The translations under genes and the position numbers were made by a program. Below are positions 21,408 through 31,735 of a stretch of 64,000 nucleotides of DNA, in pieces. The DNA comes from Tanypteryx hageni. Lineage: Eukaryota > Arthropoda > Insecta > Odonata > Petaluridae. Location of the stretch: contig CM054118.1 of NCBI GenBank assembly GCA_028673005.1, forward strand, positions 60,259,401-60,323,400, written 5' to 3'. Under the pieces are notes generated by a model that searched no databases, was not told the DNA's origin, and was given only the letters and a program-made list of their open reading frames with translations. Numbering within the stretch: the first letter of the stretch is position 1; each line of letters starts with the position of its first letter.

Positions 21408-21779
21408 GATTTTTTTCCAGCCTCCGAAGGGTCACAAACAACTGCAAGCAACGTTTCATCTATCTATAGCGTTGATAAACGATGCGCTTCTAACGGCCAG
21501 AGAAAAATTTCTACTGCAAAATGGTCGCCTGGTTTTTAGTGACGAAAGAAGTGTGGCGTTGGGGACCAGATGTCTCGAACCCTGGGAACCATCAAAATTT
21601 ACCGAATATACGAGAAAATTAAGTATTTTTAGCGATTTATCCTAATTTTTGAACGAATTTCCAATTAGTTGTCAGTTTTGGAGTGAGTAATTAAAAAAGA
21701 CAAACCATTTCAGCATCTTCTTGACAATAGGTTAATAAATGCAAGTTGGTAGGAGTTACAGTGGATTTCAGTTTTACTT
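21408..21779. other. tRNA downstream flank
   Basis: It begins with the T-run terminator of tRNA-Ser. Nothing else was recognised. Confidence 0.45.
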
Positions 21780-21871
21780 GAACATATGCATTTGTTGGGT
21801 GAGTGGGAAGGGGATGAGACCCGAATGATAATATTTTGCCGCGAGCCCTTCCGCTCCTAGTTACGCCACTG
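21780..21871 (+). mobile_element. Solo hAT right end (CTAGTTACGCCACTG)
   Basis: TCCTAGTTACGCCACTG at 21855-21871 is the reverse complement of the CAGTGGCGTAACTAGGA type of hAT terminus. No matching left end was identified, so the left boundary given is a guess. Confidence 0.55.
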
Positions 21872-22825
21872 GAGATTTTCCCAACCTTTTAGTGTCTATC
21901 GAAGTTAAAAAGGTATTAATTTGTCTTAGCCATATGGCGACGTCGATTATCTCCTTTTATGAAATGGCAAGTGCACCGTTCCCACCTGTCGATTTTCTTC
22001 TTATGAGAAAAGGGGGCATATACAGTAAAATCGACTAATGAATTACTAAGTAAATTGAAGTGCGAATGTTTGTGCAAGCATAAAGGATGCCTTGAAATCC
22101 CTCATTATTGTCTTAAAAAATACTGCATTGCAGAGATCGACAAACTACGGTGAAGGCTCTACTCTGAGTTCTTGGGCCACTATAAAAATTCTCGAATGAT
22201 TGTTCGTTTTGCTTCCATATTCACTTTTTTTCCCTACCAGTCGCGAAGGAATGGAAAAAAGCGATTTTCTTAAATTTATTATATTATTTTAAAATATTAT
22301 ACAGGAATACGTTTGAATTTGGGCCACCATAAAGTATGTTGCTTATCTGGCCATCCCACATTTGGGACGAAATTTGGACGTTCCTCATGGAGGACGCTCG
22401 TAGTGGAAAGTTCATACTATTAACTGTTTTCACTGCTCGTGCGGATGGGATTCGAAGTATTCCGCTCGCGTTCGGGTTATTTCGCTTTGGCTACCACGCT
22501 ATGTTGCCAAGTTTCCAATTTTGCTCAGTTCATCTTTAGCTACTGACGAGTGAAGTTCCGTGCTCCAATAGATCCGGATGAAGCACGTTCACGCTTTCCG
22601 CCGTCGCCGAAATACGACAGGAAAGTGTGAGCAATCGTGTCAACAGCGCTCGTCAAGAAATTTTGAGCGGAGACGGAAATTCACGACCTCTTATTGGCTG
22701 GTATTTTCTTCCCCTCACCCCACGGGTGTAACTGTAGACACGCCTCAACCGCACGATATGCTGGAATGGACTATAGCTTGGTTCATCATGACGTTTGAGA
22801 AATGCCCTATTCTGACGCGGGAAGA
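21872..22825. other. No gene recognised
   Basis: Open frames near 22336-22539 and 22578-22844 resemble no known family. The stretch may include part of the tRNA-like repeat that follows. Confidence 0.4.
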
Positions 22826-22975
22826 TTCGACAGTTCAGTGGTAGTTTATCCGCCCGGTAGGTGGCAGGCCCAGGTTCGATATCCAGCAAAGTCAGAATGC
22901 TTCTTCAGAATGTCTTTATGTTCAGGATACGCCTGTCTGCCAATAATTGACAACAACATTTTCATTTATAAATTT
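22826..22975 (+). repeat. tRNA-Gly-derived SINE-like repeat
   Basis: GACAGTTCAGTGGTAG, then TATCCGCCCGGTAGGTGG, then CCCAGGTTCGATATCC and GTCAGAA follow the order of a tRNA-Gly body (about 22828-22897). It shares the unusual TATCCGCCCGG-N-A-N-GTGG anticodon region with the tRNA-like units at 60.3-61.2 kb. CGCCTGTCTGCCAATA downstream resembles ATGCCTGTCTGCATAG after those units. It is therefore a diverged member of the same family. Confidence 0.65.
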
Positions 22976-23565
22976 AGAGTTAACCATTAGCTACCGACCA
23001 CTCGTCTGTGAGGCGAGTGCTACTTTTGTAATCAATGTTGCTCTCTATTATCTAATCTTGAAACCTCTTGCGCCCTAGTACCTTCAAATGGCTATAGAGG
23101 GAGCATTTAGGTATAGCTTGTAATGTTTTGAAAACGATCAGTTGAGTGGCAGCACTAGTCAAAGCGTCACAGGCGACGCGTCGTTGACATTATTTTCATC
23201 CAGGTTTTTGTTTTTTTTTTGTAATATCTTTTGCTATAATGTATTTATATACCCTGAAAAACGTACAATTGCGATAAGCTTTGTATTTTTAAGATTAAAT
23301 ACATTTTGTAATAAAAATACTGCATCAACTGTTTTCTTTCTTTTCTTATGGCGCTTTTTACATATATTGCCACTTTAAATGGTTAGGTTTGGCAATTTTT
23401 TGTACAGAAAAATGAAACTAATTGGCAATCAGATGTTAAACAAAGGAAAGCAGTTTTAGCGCTCTTACTTCCCTGTATCACCGAGATATGGGGGTGAGAA
23501 GATGGAGTAGTCTGTGAGACGAGGCGTCGATATTAGCGTGAATAAACTAAATGTCGGTAGTTTAA
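22976..23565. other. AT-rich stretch, nothing recognised
   Basis: No motif, TIR pair or domain was recognised. Confidence 0.45.
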
Positions 23566-23662
23566 AGAAATTTTTTAACAAAAAATACTTCAAAACAAAC
23601 TCCTAAACCGTACGAATCTCAGGTTTAGGACTTTGTTTTAAAGGATTGTTAAAAAAATTTCT
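23566..23662. repeat. Imperfect hairpin with ~42-bp arms
   Basis: AAAGAAATTTTTTAACA and CTCCTAAACC on the left pair with GGTTTAGGA and TTGTTAAAAAAATTTCTT on the right, around a loop of about 11 bases. It could be the core of a small foldback MITE. No target duplication was seen. Confidence 0.7.
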
Positions 23663-25688
23663 TCGACTGTAAATTTTCAATTTTTCACCGTAGTCTCCTT
23701 TCTTCCATATATTTTTATTTGTGTTTATCATGTACAGGTTATTTCGATGGCCCCATAAATGCTGTACTTGGGCCGCGTGTTTGTTATCCTTGTGCTAGGT
23801 AGAAGAGGAGAGTATAATGAGAAGGCTTCTTGGGAAAATGAAATCAGGATGAGGAGGTAGAGGTGAAGGTTGGGAGGGCGAACAGGAGGAGGAACGAGAA
23901 AATGGCAGAGGGTGAGAGGAAGGCGTAAGAGGAAGTTTGAGCACGTGAGCAAGAGATAGGCTGAAAGGTTAGGGAGTGTGAGTGGAAGGTGAACAAGGCA
24001 TGGAGCAGAAGTTTTCGAAGCGAGGAGAGCGGCCCATAGCTCTCTTTGCAGTAACATTCCAAGCCCTTTAAAGCATCAGTCACATTAAAATGTTGCCAGA
24101 AATATTATTATTATATGGTAGCATTTAGAAATTATTTAGCTTATTAAAACAAGTAACTTTTTATTGCGACCCTTAGTGGTCGCCTGCTGAATATCAAGTG
24201 AAGCTAAATTTAGGATAGCCGATAGTATAGCCCGCGCACTCTAAGGTGGCAGGCGGAGATGCGTGAGAGGGGAAGAGAAGGAATGGGAAAGAGAAACTTT
24301 AAGGGGAAACCGACGTCAGAGCCTATGCGCAGTAACACAATTTCGGTCCGTACGAGTCCAAGTTCGCGCATCAAATGCCGACACATTAACTACACTTCCC
24401 CTATAGGCGGTCCCACTCGTTCTACCGTAAATGTGCCTAAGGCGCACCGCCACGTTAGAGCGATTTTACTATACTGGTAGATCAGGGTGAGGGGAAGCGA
24501 ACGCCCAACCCCCCTTGGATGTGATCATTTCTCTCCAGTGGATGCATAGTCACCTAAATCCATTCCGCGCGAAATTCCTTGATTACGTACCAAAGATTAG
24601 GTCAGCAGACCAAGAAACGGAAAGATTCTGACAAGGGCAGAGATTTCCAGAATAAAGCGTCGTCGGTTATAGAGAACTCAAGTGGAAAGAGGGGCGATTG
24701 CCACATCTCCCCTACCCTTGTGAAGTTTCTGAATCCGCCCCTGACCGATGGGCACCTACGCTTTCATCGGGCAGCAAAGAAGAAAAATTAAAACTGAATC
24801 ATTGTGCGTGGCATCATGAGTGCCAAGGGAATGTTATAACACTAGATATTCAGTGTTACAGTATAACGTTATTGTCATCAAGATCACAGATATATATCAG
24901 TTATCGGTTGTCTTGAAGTTCATTATTTTGAATAATTTTTTCATCATTGAGTGAAGAAACTATTTATATATTTTTCTCTTGATAATAACTGAGCGATATT
25001 AAATGCTCCGTGTAAATGCCGTCGTGATAATCGGTGCCGTAAAATAGAAAAAGGTTGGTACAAATGAAGAATGGAAAGAGTAAACGAGAAGGGCGTAGAG
25101 GAGAGAAATGACAGACTTTTGAGTTCCACCGTGTATTTTAATGTTTATCATTGTTAACAGAGTCTTCCGTTCTTTGGTATTGGATAGGTCAATTACCAAA
25201 TGAAACCCGAGGGAAAATGAGATGTAAACAACGTCCGATGAATCGACCACACGCTAGATTTACTGAAAACACATCCTTAATTCATATCTAGGAGAACAGC
25301 AATTGCCACAACATTCGCGACCTGCAAAACGTTTATCTGGTCATCATTATCCTCCGGGACGACAAAACTCGGGATTGAAGTTGCGATGTTTTGTTTCCAA
25401 AGACTGTTGCTATGAAGTGGAAATATAATGCTTTTTCTACGGTAGATGAACGTGTTAATAATCCATCCAATTTTCAAACGCAATTCACCCGAAAATGGTG
25501 TGCTCCGATTCGTTAAGGTTCTCTGATTAAAATTCAGTACCACAATGCTGATTGAAAATCTTCGTATTCTCATTTGAGTAAACTACGGTCTGTGGAGCCC
25601 AATAGCATAGAGGTCCTTTTTTGACCCTTATCTCTTGAAAGGTCCTGGGGTGAGTAATGGGCTCTTTTAGCTATGCCTTACCGTGGCT
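23663..25688. other. No gene recognised; possible solo hAT end at 24729-24743
   Basis: A purine-rich segment at 23800-24030 generates a low-complexity minus-strand frame. CTGAATCCGCCCCTG (24729-24743) is the inverse of a CAGGGGCGGATTCAG hAT-type end, without a visible partner. Nothing else was recognised. Confidence 0.45.
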
Positions 25689-26401
25689 GGACGGTATGCC
25701 GACGGATGATATGCCGCACGGACGTTAGGCCAGACTGACGTTATGCCAAACGGACTTAATTCCGACAGGGCGTTATGCGGACAGGATGGGATAGTATAAT
25801 TTATCCGTTCAGTTGTTCGTAATACGGCTAGTATAATCGAACTGTTCAGTTGTTTATACTTCTGGTGCTACAGATTGCACATCAAATTGTTTATACTCAA
25901 TGTTGTACATATACTCTTTCAAACATTTACACTTCTTCAATTGTTTATACAACTGATTACTATAGTTCTGATGGTTACAACTCACCGTACATTATCATAT
26001 TCCACTGATGGTACAAATTACACCTTCAGTTGTTGATATGCCTGGCGGTACAGTGTACACGTTATATAGTTTGTAATTTTGGCGGTTCAAGTTACCCGTT
26101 CAAAACTTTGTAACTCCCTAGGTTAAATCCACGCGTTCAATTGTTTATATTTCACGCGATTCACGTTAACCATTCAATAGTTTAAAACACTGGCAGTTCA
26201 CACAACCCGTTCAATTGTTTATACTTCCGACAGCTTAATCCACCTGTTCAATTATTTATACATTCCCTTACAATATTACATACTACTGGTGATATAAATT
26301 CCCCGTGAAATTGTTTATAAATCGCTTGTTAACATTCCCCGCCTATCCCATCCTGTCCGCATAACGCGCAGTCGGCATAACGGCCGTCCAGCATACCGTC
26401 C
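25689..26401. mobile_element. Foldback-like element with repeat-built arms and 37-bp minisatellite core
   Basis: The left arm (25689-25795) consists of about six degenerate 15-17-bp repeats of the type GGACGTTATGCCGAAC and ends CGTTATGCGGACAGGATGGG. The right arm (26341-26401) is its inverse with only about three such repeats. The shared inverted core is CGTTATGCGGACAGGATGGG plus ATAG. Between the arms lies an array built on a 37-bp unit (GTTCAATTGTTTATACTTC followed by a GGCGGTTCA-like half). Its TCA marker falls at 26100, 26137, 26174, 26211 and 26248, exactly 37 apart. No coding capacity and no clear target duplication. The architecture is that of Foldback-type elements. Confidence 0.75.
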
Positions 26402-27540
26402 GAGTATCATACCTTAGAGTAGGTCCCAGAAAGCTGTATTATTTAAATAGAAGATTGTGTCCTTATGTCCATATATGGCTGACCGAAGAACTACATCCCG
26501 AGTGATTGAAGCCCCCTTTTTGGGGACCCAGGGTCCGGGTCCAATGCCCAAAGACGGAACTGCTCCTGACAAACACCTCTTCTTGTTCTATTAACACTTC
26601 CTTCCATTTGCCCTCCGCTGAAAAGACTTTCCAGGAAAACACTCGCTATGCGTTGATATACGACTTCGGTCCATAAGAACTATTCGAATTTCCACCACGG
26701 TGGTCCCTCTCACAGTTATCAGTAGCGAATTCGAAGGATTTTCGTATCGCTCTACGGTCGAATCCATTAATTTTAATTTTCCCCGCTCCATGTTGATTCA
26801 ATACACTTTCTTTTTGTGCTCGATCGTCACAGAGTTTGCCTTTTTTGGTAGCGGTAATTGAGATAAAATGTATACTCGAGAAACCTCGGACATTAATTAG
26901 CATATATGTAAATTAAACCCGGATTTAAAAATTAACTCAAACATACGAAGCTATTTAATTATTTTAAAATGTTTGTCTTTCTTGAACCGAAACGTCATTT
27001 TTTCATGGGGGACAAAAGCCTTTATAATCTATCTTGCGGAGCTAAATGCTAAACGCTTGATCACTCATGCGTGTGATGACTAATTTTGCACCAATTTCGG
27101 ATTAACAGAAAATTCTGTTTGTATTTGCTGACCCAACCAAATGCCGTGTTTCGTAATTGCCTTTTTCTCGTCAAATTGAATGAGTTATCCTGTTAGTATA
27201 ATTCGCCCCTTTGAGACATTTTCTCCCGGAGGATGAGCCCCGTTACACCAATTATTATTTCATGATCCCGCGATCGAATTTCGAGATCGTTTTGCTTGGA
27301 TTTCGGGAATTCGCAGGAAAAGAAAGGCGAGCGTAGAGGAGGAACACTTTTTGTCGAAAGAGCATACAACGGGAAATTGATTAGGAGAGAAAAATATAAA
27401 GATCCTGCAAAATACTCGGCGTATAATCCGATGGAGAACAAGGTGATCCAAACAGAACTTATGATGCCTACTTTCCAGTTAATCATTTATTTAATACTTA
27501 TATTCTTTGTGTTCCAAAATTTCATAATTTAGCGTTATAA
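26402..27540. other. No gene recognised
   Basis: Unassigned sequence. Minus-strand open frames at 26591-26903 and 27193-27486 show no family motifs. Confidence 0.45.
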
Positions 27541-28101
27541 AATACTACAAATGCATTCGAACGGAATATTAAATTGATCACGCGTATTTGTGTGGAAAAA
27601 ATAACTCGCGTACGTATTACATAGAATCTGAATACGAATCTGGGTCCAACAATAGTTGTTGCTATGGCAACACTCTCGTAATGAGTGATTAAACCTGCAA
27701 AATCGCCAGTATTTACGCGAAATTCGAAGAAATACAATCGATAAGCAAAATTCTACGATAAAAATTAGAAACTTCATTCCTTTCCTCAGAGAATAGTAGA
27801 AAACTGGCTCCAATATTACAATTTTAAGATATTTTAATGTGCAAGAGAAAATTACACTGCACGATGGATTTCAGATTTTAAATCAAATGGGAATGAGAGT
27901 TCCTGGAATCGAACCCGGGACTTCAATCATCGCAAAAAAACTATCCTCGGAAGCTCGGCCCATGTAGCAAGAGATTTCCACCAATTTTCATGAAACTCGG
28001 ACAATTGGTTCAAAAATTAATAGGGGAGGCGGACAGACAGACGGACAGAAAAACCCAAAGACAAAACTATAAGTCTATTTCCATTCTGAAAAGTAGGCTA
28101 A
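27541..28101 (-). repeat. Family A tRNA-related dispersed repeat (uninterrupted copy)
   Basis: On the minus strand it runs from TAGCCTACTTTTCAGAATGG through TCTGTCCGTCTGTCTGTCCG. A tRNA-like stretch follows (GGCCGAGCTTCCGAGG ... CCCGGGTTCGATTCCAGGAA), then TTGCACATTAAAATATCTT-like text and ACTGGCGATTTTGCAGG-like text, ending near 27541. It matches 59504-59974 plus 61376-61440. There it supplies the empty-site version of the sequence interrupted by the hAT element. A third copy is at 29734-30015. Confidence 0.8.
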
Positions 28102-28276
28102 AAATTGGGCTTATATGATAGTGGAGGTATACGACTCGACTTCTCATTCCTAACTAGATCGTATGCTCTATTAAAACTGTTTCTTAATTTAAAAAAATAT
28201 CTTTAATGACGCCCATGAATCATGAATCACCATTCGCTTCGACAATAAATGCGGCAATATGATAAATTCCTCAAGT

Positions 28277-29054
28277 ACCGTATTTACCCGAAATTCTTTT
28301 TTCCTAATTTCAGCTTGCAAAAAACGGGGGTCGTCTTAAATTCGAGTACGATATCATATACCATCAATACATCGCGGTCAATTGATCGTACGTCAATTCG
28401 TAGAGCATCAATTCGTCACACGATAAACTCGTCGCGCGTCAATACGTCGCTCGACAAACTCATCGCGCGTCAATTCATTGCTAGACAAATTCATCGCGTG
28501 ACAGTTTCGTTGCGAGATAAATTCGTCGCGAGATATTCGTCACAAGACATTCGTCGTGAGACAAATTGGAAGGCAAGACACCATGACGAATTTGTCGAAA
28601 GACGAATTGACGCGTGATGAGTTTGTCGTGCGATGTATTGACGCGTGACGAACTAACCACGACGAAATGACTGCAACGAGTTGTCATAAAACCGTAAGAA
28701 ATATGGTTACGCGTTTAATCGATGTTTTTTAAACGAATGATACATAAGATACAATAATTGTATTTTTTCATTGCAAACTTACGATCCGTAATTCAATTAA
28801 TGAAGTATTAATTGTAAAAATACATTTTAAAATTTCCTTTTTATTTCAGGAAAAATTTGTAATAAACCATTTCAATTAATGAATGAACTAGGATACCTAT
28901 ACTGAACACGTGTGTACAAAATATATAAATACAGTCAGTGAGAAATTAAGTCATAAAATCTGTATTCTGTTTTGAAAATCTGCTAAAAGAGGGGGTCGGC
29001 TTAGATTCGGGTTAGTCTTGAATTCGGGGTAGCCTTGGATTCGGTAAATACGGT
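28277..29054. mobile_element. TIR element (pogo/Tc1-like ends) carrying inverted arrays
   Basis: The left end CCGTATTTACCCGAA and the inverse right end CCGTATTTACCGAATCC are terminal inverted repeats, bordered by TA on the left and TT on the right. Subterminally both sides contain GGGGGTCG-(T/G)CTTA-ATTCG. Next to the left end lies the short-repeat array annotated separately. No transposase frame is present. Confidence 0.65.
28366..28690. repeat. Array of ~16-bp repeats that switches orientation
   Basis: About twelve degenerate units of the type ACAAATTCGTCGCGAG run on the + strand from 28366 to about 28568. From about 28583 the same unit continues in the opposite orientation (GACGAATTTGTCG, GACGAATTGACGCG, GAGTTTGTCGTGCG) for about six units. 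The open frames across it are repeat artefacts. Confidence 0.8.
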
Positions 29055-29226
29055 TCTCATAAAATTAAAGAAATAAGAAACCCTTCATCTGGTCATCAAG
29101 TACATTTCCTCACGCTGGAACAGTTTGTGAGAATTAATCAGCAAAATCGTCGAATAATTACGATTCTAAGCAAAATATATCAAATTATAAATTAAATGAC
29201 CTACAAACCGTTTGTTTGTCGTAGGT

Positions 29227-29372
29227 ATTAAAGGTAAGGTACTCCTTTAGCCAAACAATTAGTGGGTTACAACACCCAATGCATTTCGCCCACAAGGTGG
29301 GCATCTTCAGGGGCAAAATCTGTCTCAACAATGACTGGGAGTCAACTACAAAGATTTGAACGGAAAGGATTA

Positions 29373-29429
<57 letters not shown>

Positions 29430-29548
29430 CTTCTTTCCGTTCACTGTTGAGACAGGTTTTGCCCCTGAAGATGCCCACCTTGTGGGCGAAATGCATTGGG
29501 TGTTGTAACCCACCAATTGTTTGGCTAAAGGAGTACCTTACCTTTAAT
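29227..29548. repeat. Palindrome with ~110-bp arms around a (TA)n core
   Basis: The left arm begins ATTAAAGGTAAGGTACTCC and the right arm ends GGAGTACCTTACCTTTAAT. The arms agree almost base for base for about 100 bp, including GCCCACAAGGTGGGC. The centre is a (TA)n run at about 29377-29427. Each arm contains CTGAAGATGCCCACC-TTGTGGGCGAAA, a motif type found in Penelope-like retroelement terminal repeats. It may be two inverted terminal repeats, or a foldback MITE. Confidence 0.85.
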
Positions 29549-29733
29549 AATCTGAGCCAAAGTTATTGAGCTACCAACAATTGTCGTAGGTAGAGTAAGC
29601 AAAAGTTAATTTTCATAAAAATCACAATTACTCAGAAAGACGTTAACGAAGAATCTCCTCAACGTATAATATCTCTGATCCTTACGTTAAGCGAATAGAT
29701 TACAAACGCTACTGGATAATAACGTCTAATTTT

Positions 29734-30015
29734 GTAACCTGCTTCCCAAACAATGGAAAGCAGTCTTGTGTGATCGCCTCGGTGTCCGTGTGTGTCCTCA
29801 ACTGACATCTTCTTCATGAATGTACCGATTTCCACGAAATTTGGTGTAATGCTATTGCTCTCGGAGACTGCCTTTATATTCCGAATTTACAGGTCCCGAG
29901 TTCGATTCCAGGTTGAGTTCTTTCCCCATTTGATTTACGTGTTAATCTAAAATCCGTCGTGAAGGCAGTTTTTCTTATGCATTTTAAAATATTTTAGAAT
30001 TATTATATCGGTGTG
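29734..30015 (+). repeat. Family A tRNA-related repeat, third copy
   Basis: It follows the family order: TAACCTGCTTCCCAAAC, GTGTCCGTGTGTGTCC, CCCGAGTTCGATTCCAGG, CCATTTGATTTACGTG and TTTTAAAATATTTTAGAATT. GAGTTCGATTCCAGG corresponds to a Pol III B box. Confidence 0.7.
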
Positions 30016-30300
30016 GAATTTGTGCTGTTCTAAGGAGAAAAATAACTTGATTTTGTTATTTCATGTTGCACGGCTACTTCATACAAAAATTCGTTGAAAT
30101 CGGTTGTGCCAATTCCTTCCAAATTCATAATTCCGAAAAGTTTAACTTTGCCCATCTGCTTAGTCGATCCGGTCCAAATATGTCATCATGGTCATAAATT
30201 TATGTGTAGATTCTATGTACGAAATTCAGATGAAATCCGTGCATGAAGATGATGTTAGGCGGGCGTCACACAGACACGGACACAGGGGCGATCTCATAAG
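30016..30300 (+). repeat. Unit of the family C (~145-bp) repeat
   Basis: TTGTTGAAATCGG-like text (TTCGTTGAAATCGGTTGTGC), CAATTCCTTCCAAATTCATA and GATCCGGTCCAAATATGTCA match the tandem array at 42.4-43.5 kb. Here it is inserted between family A and family B sequence, so the three families form a composite block. Confidence 0.75.
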
Positions 30301-30309
30301 ACTACCTTC

Positions 30310-31430
30310 CATTTTCACCTTTTCCATACGTAGCATAGGGGAAAGTATAATTTTCATGAAAAATATCTACTTTGAGATTTCAACGGAAATACACGTTCTG
30401 TGGTCCTCTGAACACGTTTTGGCCATTTTCTCGATTATGTCTGTGTGTGTGTGTGATAGATTAATTTGTGGGTGCTCCAACTCAAAAACTATTAATCAGG
30501 TCAACGCGAAATTTTATAATACCCATAATATTCTTATTAAAGTCACAAGAACTAATTAGTTTTCATAAACATCTGTCAACTACAAGTGGGCGTTTGCTCC
30601 TTTCACATATCCGTTTTTTTATTAATTTGCTTTAATATCTGATGAATGTAAAAATGTATCAGAATAAGCGTTGTAGGTAATTTAATTTTCCACAATGTTT
30701 GTTCGAAACATTTTCCCATATAATGCATTGTTGAGGAGATATTTTAAAAACAACATTTTTAGCTGCCACAAACACACCACCTGACGGCGACTATTGTAAA
30801 CACTTTACGCTCCTTTTCATTTTCTTAATTGTTGGCGCTTTTAGGCTATATCCGATATCAGAAGGCTAAGGTTTGAGATTATTTCTGTTCTTTGTAAAGT
30901 CTTTAAAATTTTCTCAGTTCCTTAAGATATTTCTTAACATTTAACCTATTTGTAATTTTAAAAAATATTACAGGTATGGAGAAAGTCATATAGTTGGCAA
31001 ATCAGATTTTTTTAAAATATTTGCTTTAATATTTGATGAATGGAAAAATGTACTGGAAAAAAAGTTGTAGGAAACTACAACCTTAGTTTGAAGCATTTTC
31101 CCATATAATGCATTGTTTAAGAGATAACTTATATTTTTAGTTGCCACAACCACGCCACCGTCCGGCGACTATCGTAAGCACTTACGTCTTTAAAATGCCC
31201 CCTTTTCTACTGTTAACAATTGACACTTAATTACATCTTTGCAACGCTACTTTTTATTTTCCAAATTGTTGGAGCTTTGTGGCTTTATCCAATATCAAAA
31301 TACTATTGTATGAGGTAATTTCTTTTCTTTATAAGGTCTAATATTTACTCGTAGTTTCTTAAAAGATTTATTATTATGTAACCTATTTGGAATTTTGGGA
31401 AATATTACAGATATGGAGCATGTCGTGTGG
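30310..31430 (+). repeat. Family B dispersed repeat, composite copy
   Basis: It repeats the family B order: GAGATTTCAACGGAAATACA, AAAAACTATTAATCAGGTCA, TAGCTGCCACAAACACACC and GGCTATATCCGATATCAGAAG. The GCCAC...GGCGAC block recurs after about 375 bases (30764 and 31139), so the second unit carries internal deletions relative to the 648-bp spacing at 2930-3870. Confidence 0.8.
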
Positions 31431-31677
31431 TGGCCACATCAAATGTTTTGGAAAGTAGGCAAAAAGGGAATAAAATCTTATTGTTAGTTTGTGTGTTTTA
31501 CATTAAATACTTGTCTTAGATAGTTTTTTAAATTTATTCTTTTACACTTATCGTATCGGATGTTGAATTCGTTTATTTTTAATTTCCTATTTAAAGAAGA
31601 CTTGCAAAAGAATATTCCACTAAGCTAAGAATATAAATAGATGACTTTCATCTCACTTAATAATAAATGATTTGATG
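31431..31677. other. AT-rich stretch, nothing recognised
   Basis: Short AT-rich sequence after the family B copy. Confidence 0.4.
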
Positions 31678-31735
31678 TATTGGTTAGCGCGTGAGGCTGT
31701 GGTGCCGATGTTATGAGTTTCGAATCTCAAAAATG
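31678..31735 (+). repeat. tRNA-like fragment
   Basis: TTGGTTAGCGCGTGAGGCTG resembles a D-arm/A-box region, and GAGTTTCGAATCTC resembles a T arm. A proper anticodon stem is not evident. Probably the head of a decayed SINE. Confidence 0.4.

Noticed and set aside
24480..24743. hAT MITE between CAGGGTGAGGGG (24484) and CCGCCCCTG (24743)
   Set aside because: The subterminal sequences do not pair beyond a few bases and the flanking 8-mers differ.
25800..26330. 37-bp periodic sequence as a CRISPR array
   Set aside because: The whole unit is degenerate with no constant repeat and variable spacer, and it is flanked by transposon-like arms.
28249..28617. 122-codon Arg/Ser-rich frame
   Set aside because: Translation of the ~16-bp TTCGTCGCG array.
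28360..28700. Methylation- or replication-origin-like CG-rich motif cluster
   Set aside because: The TCGTCGCG clustering is explained by the short-repeat array inside a TIR element.
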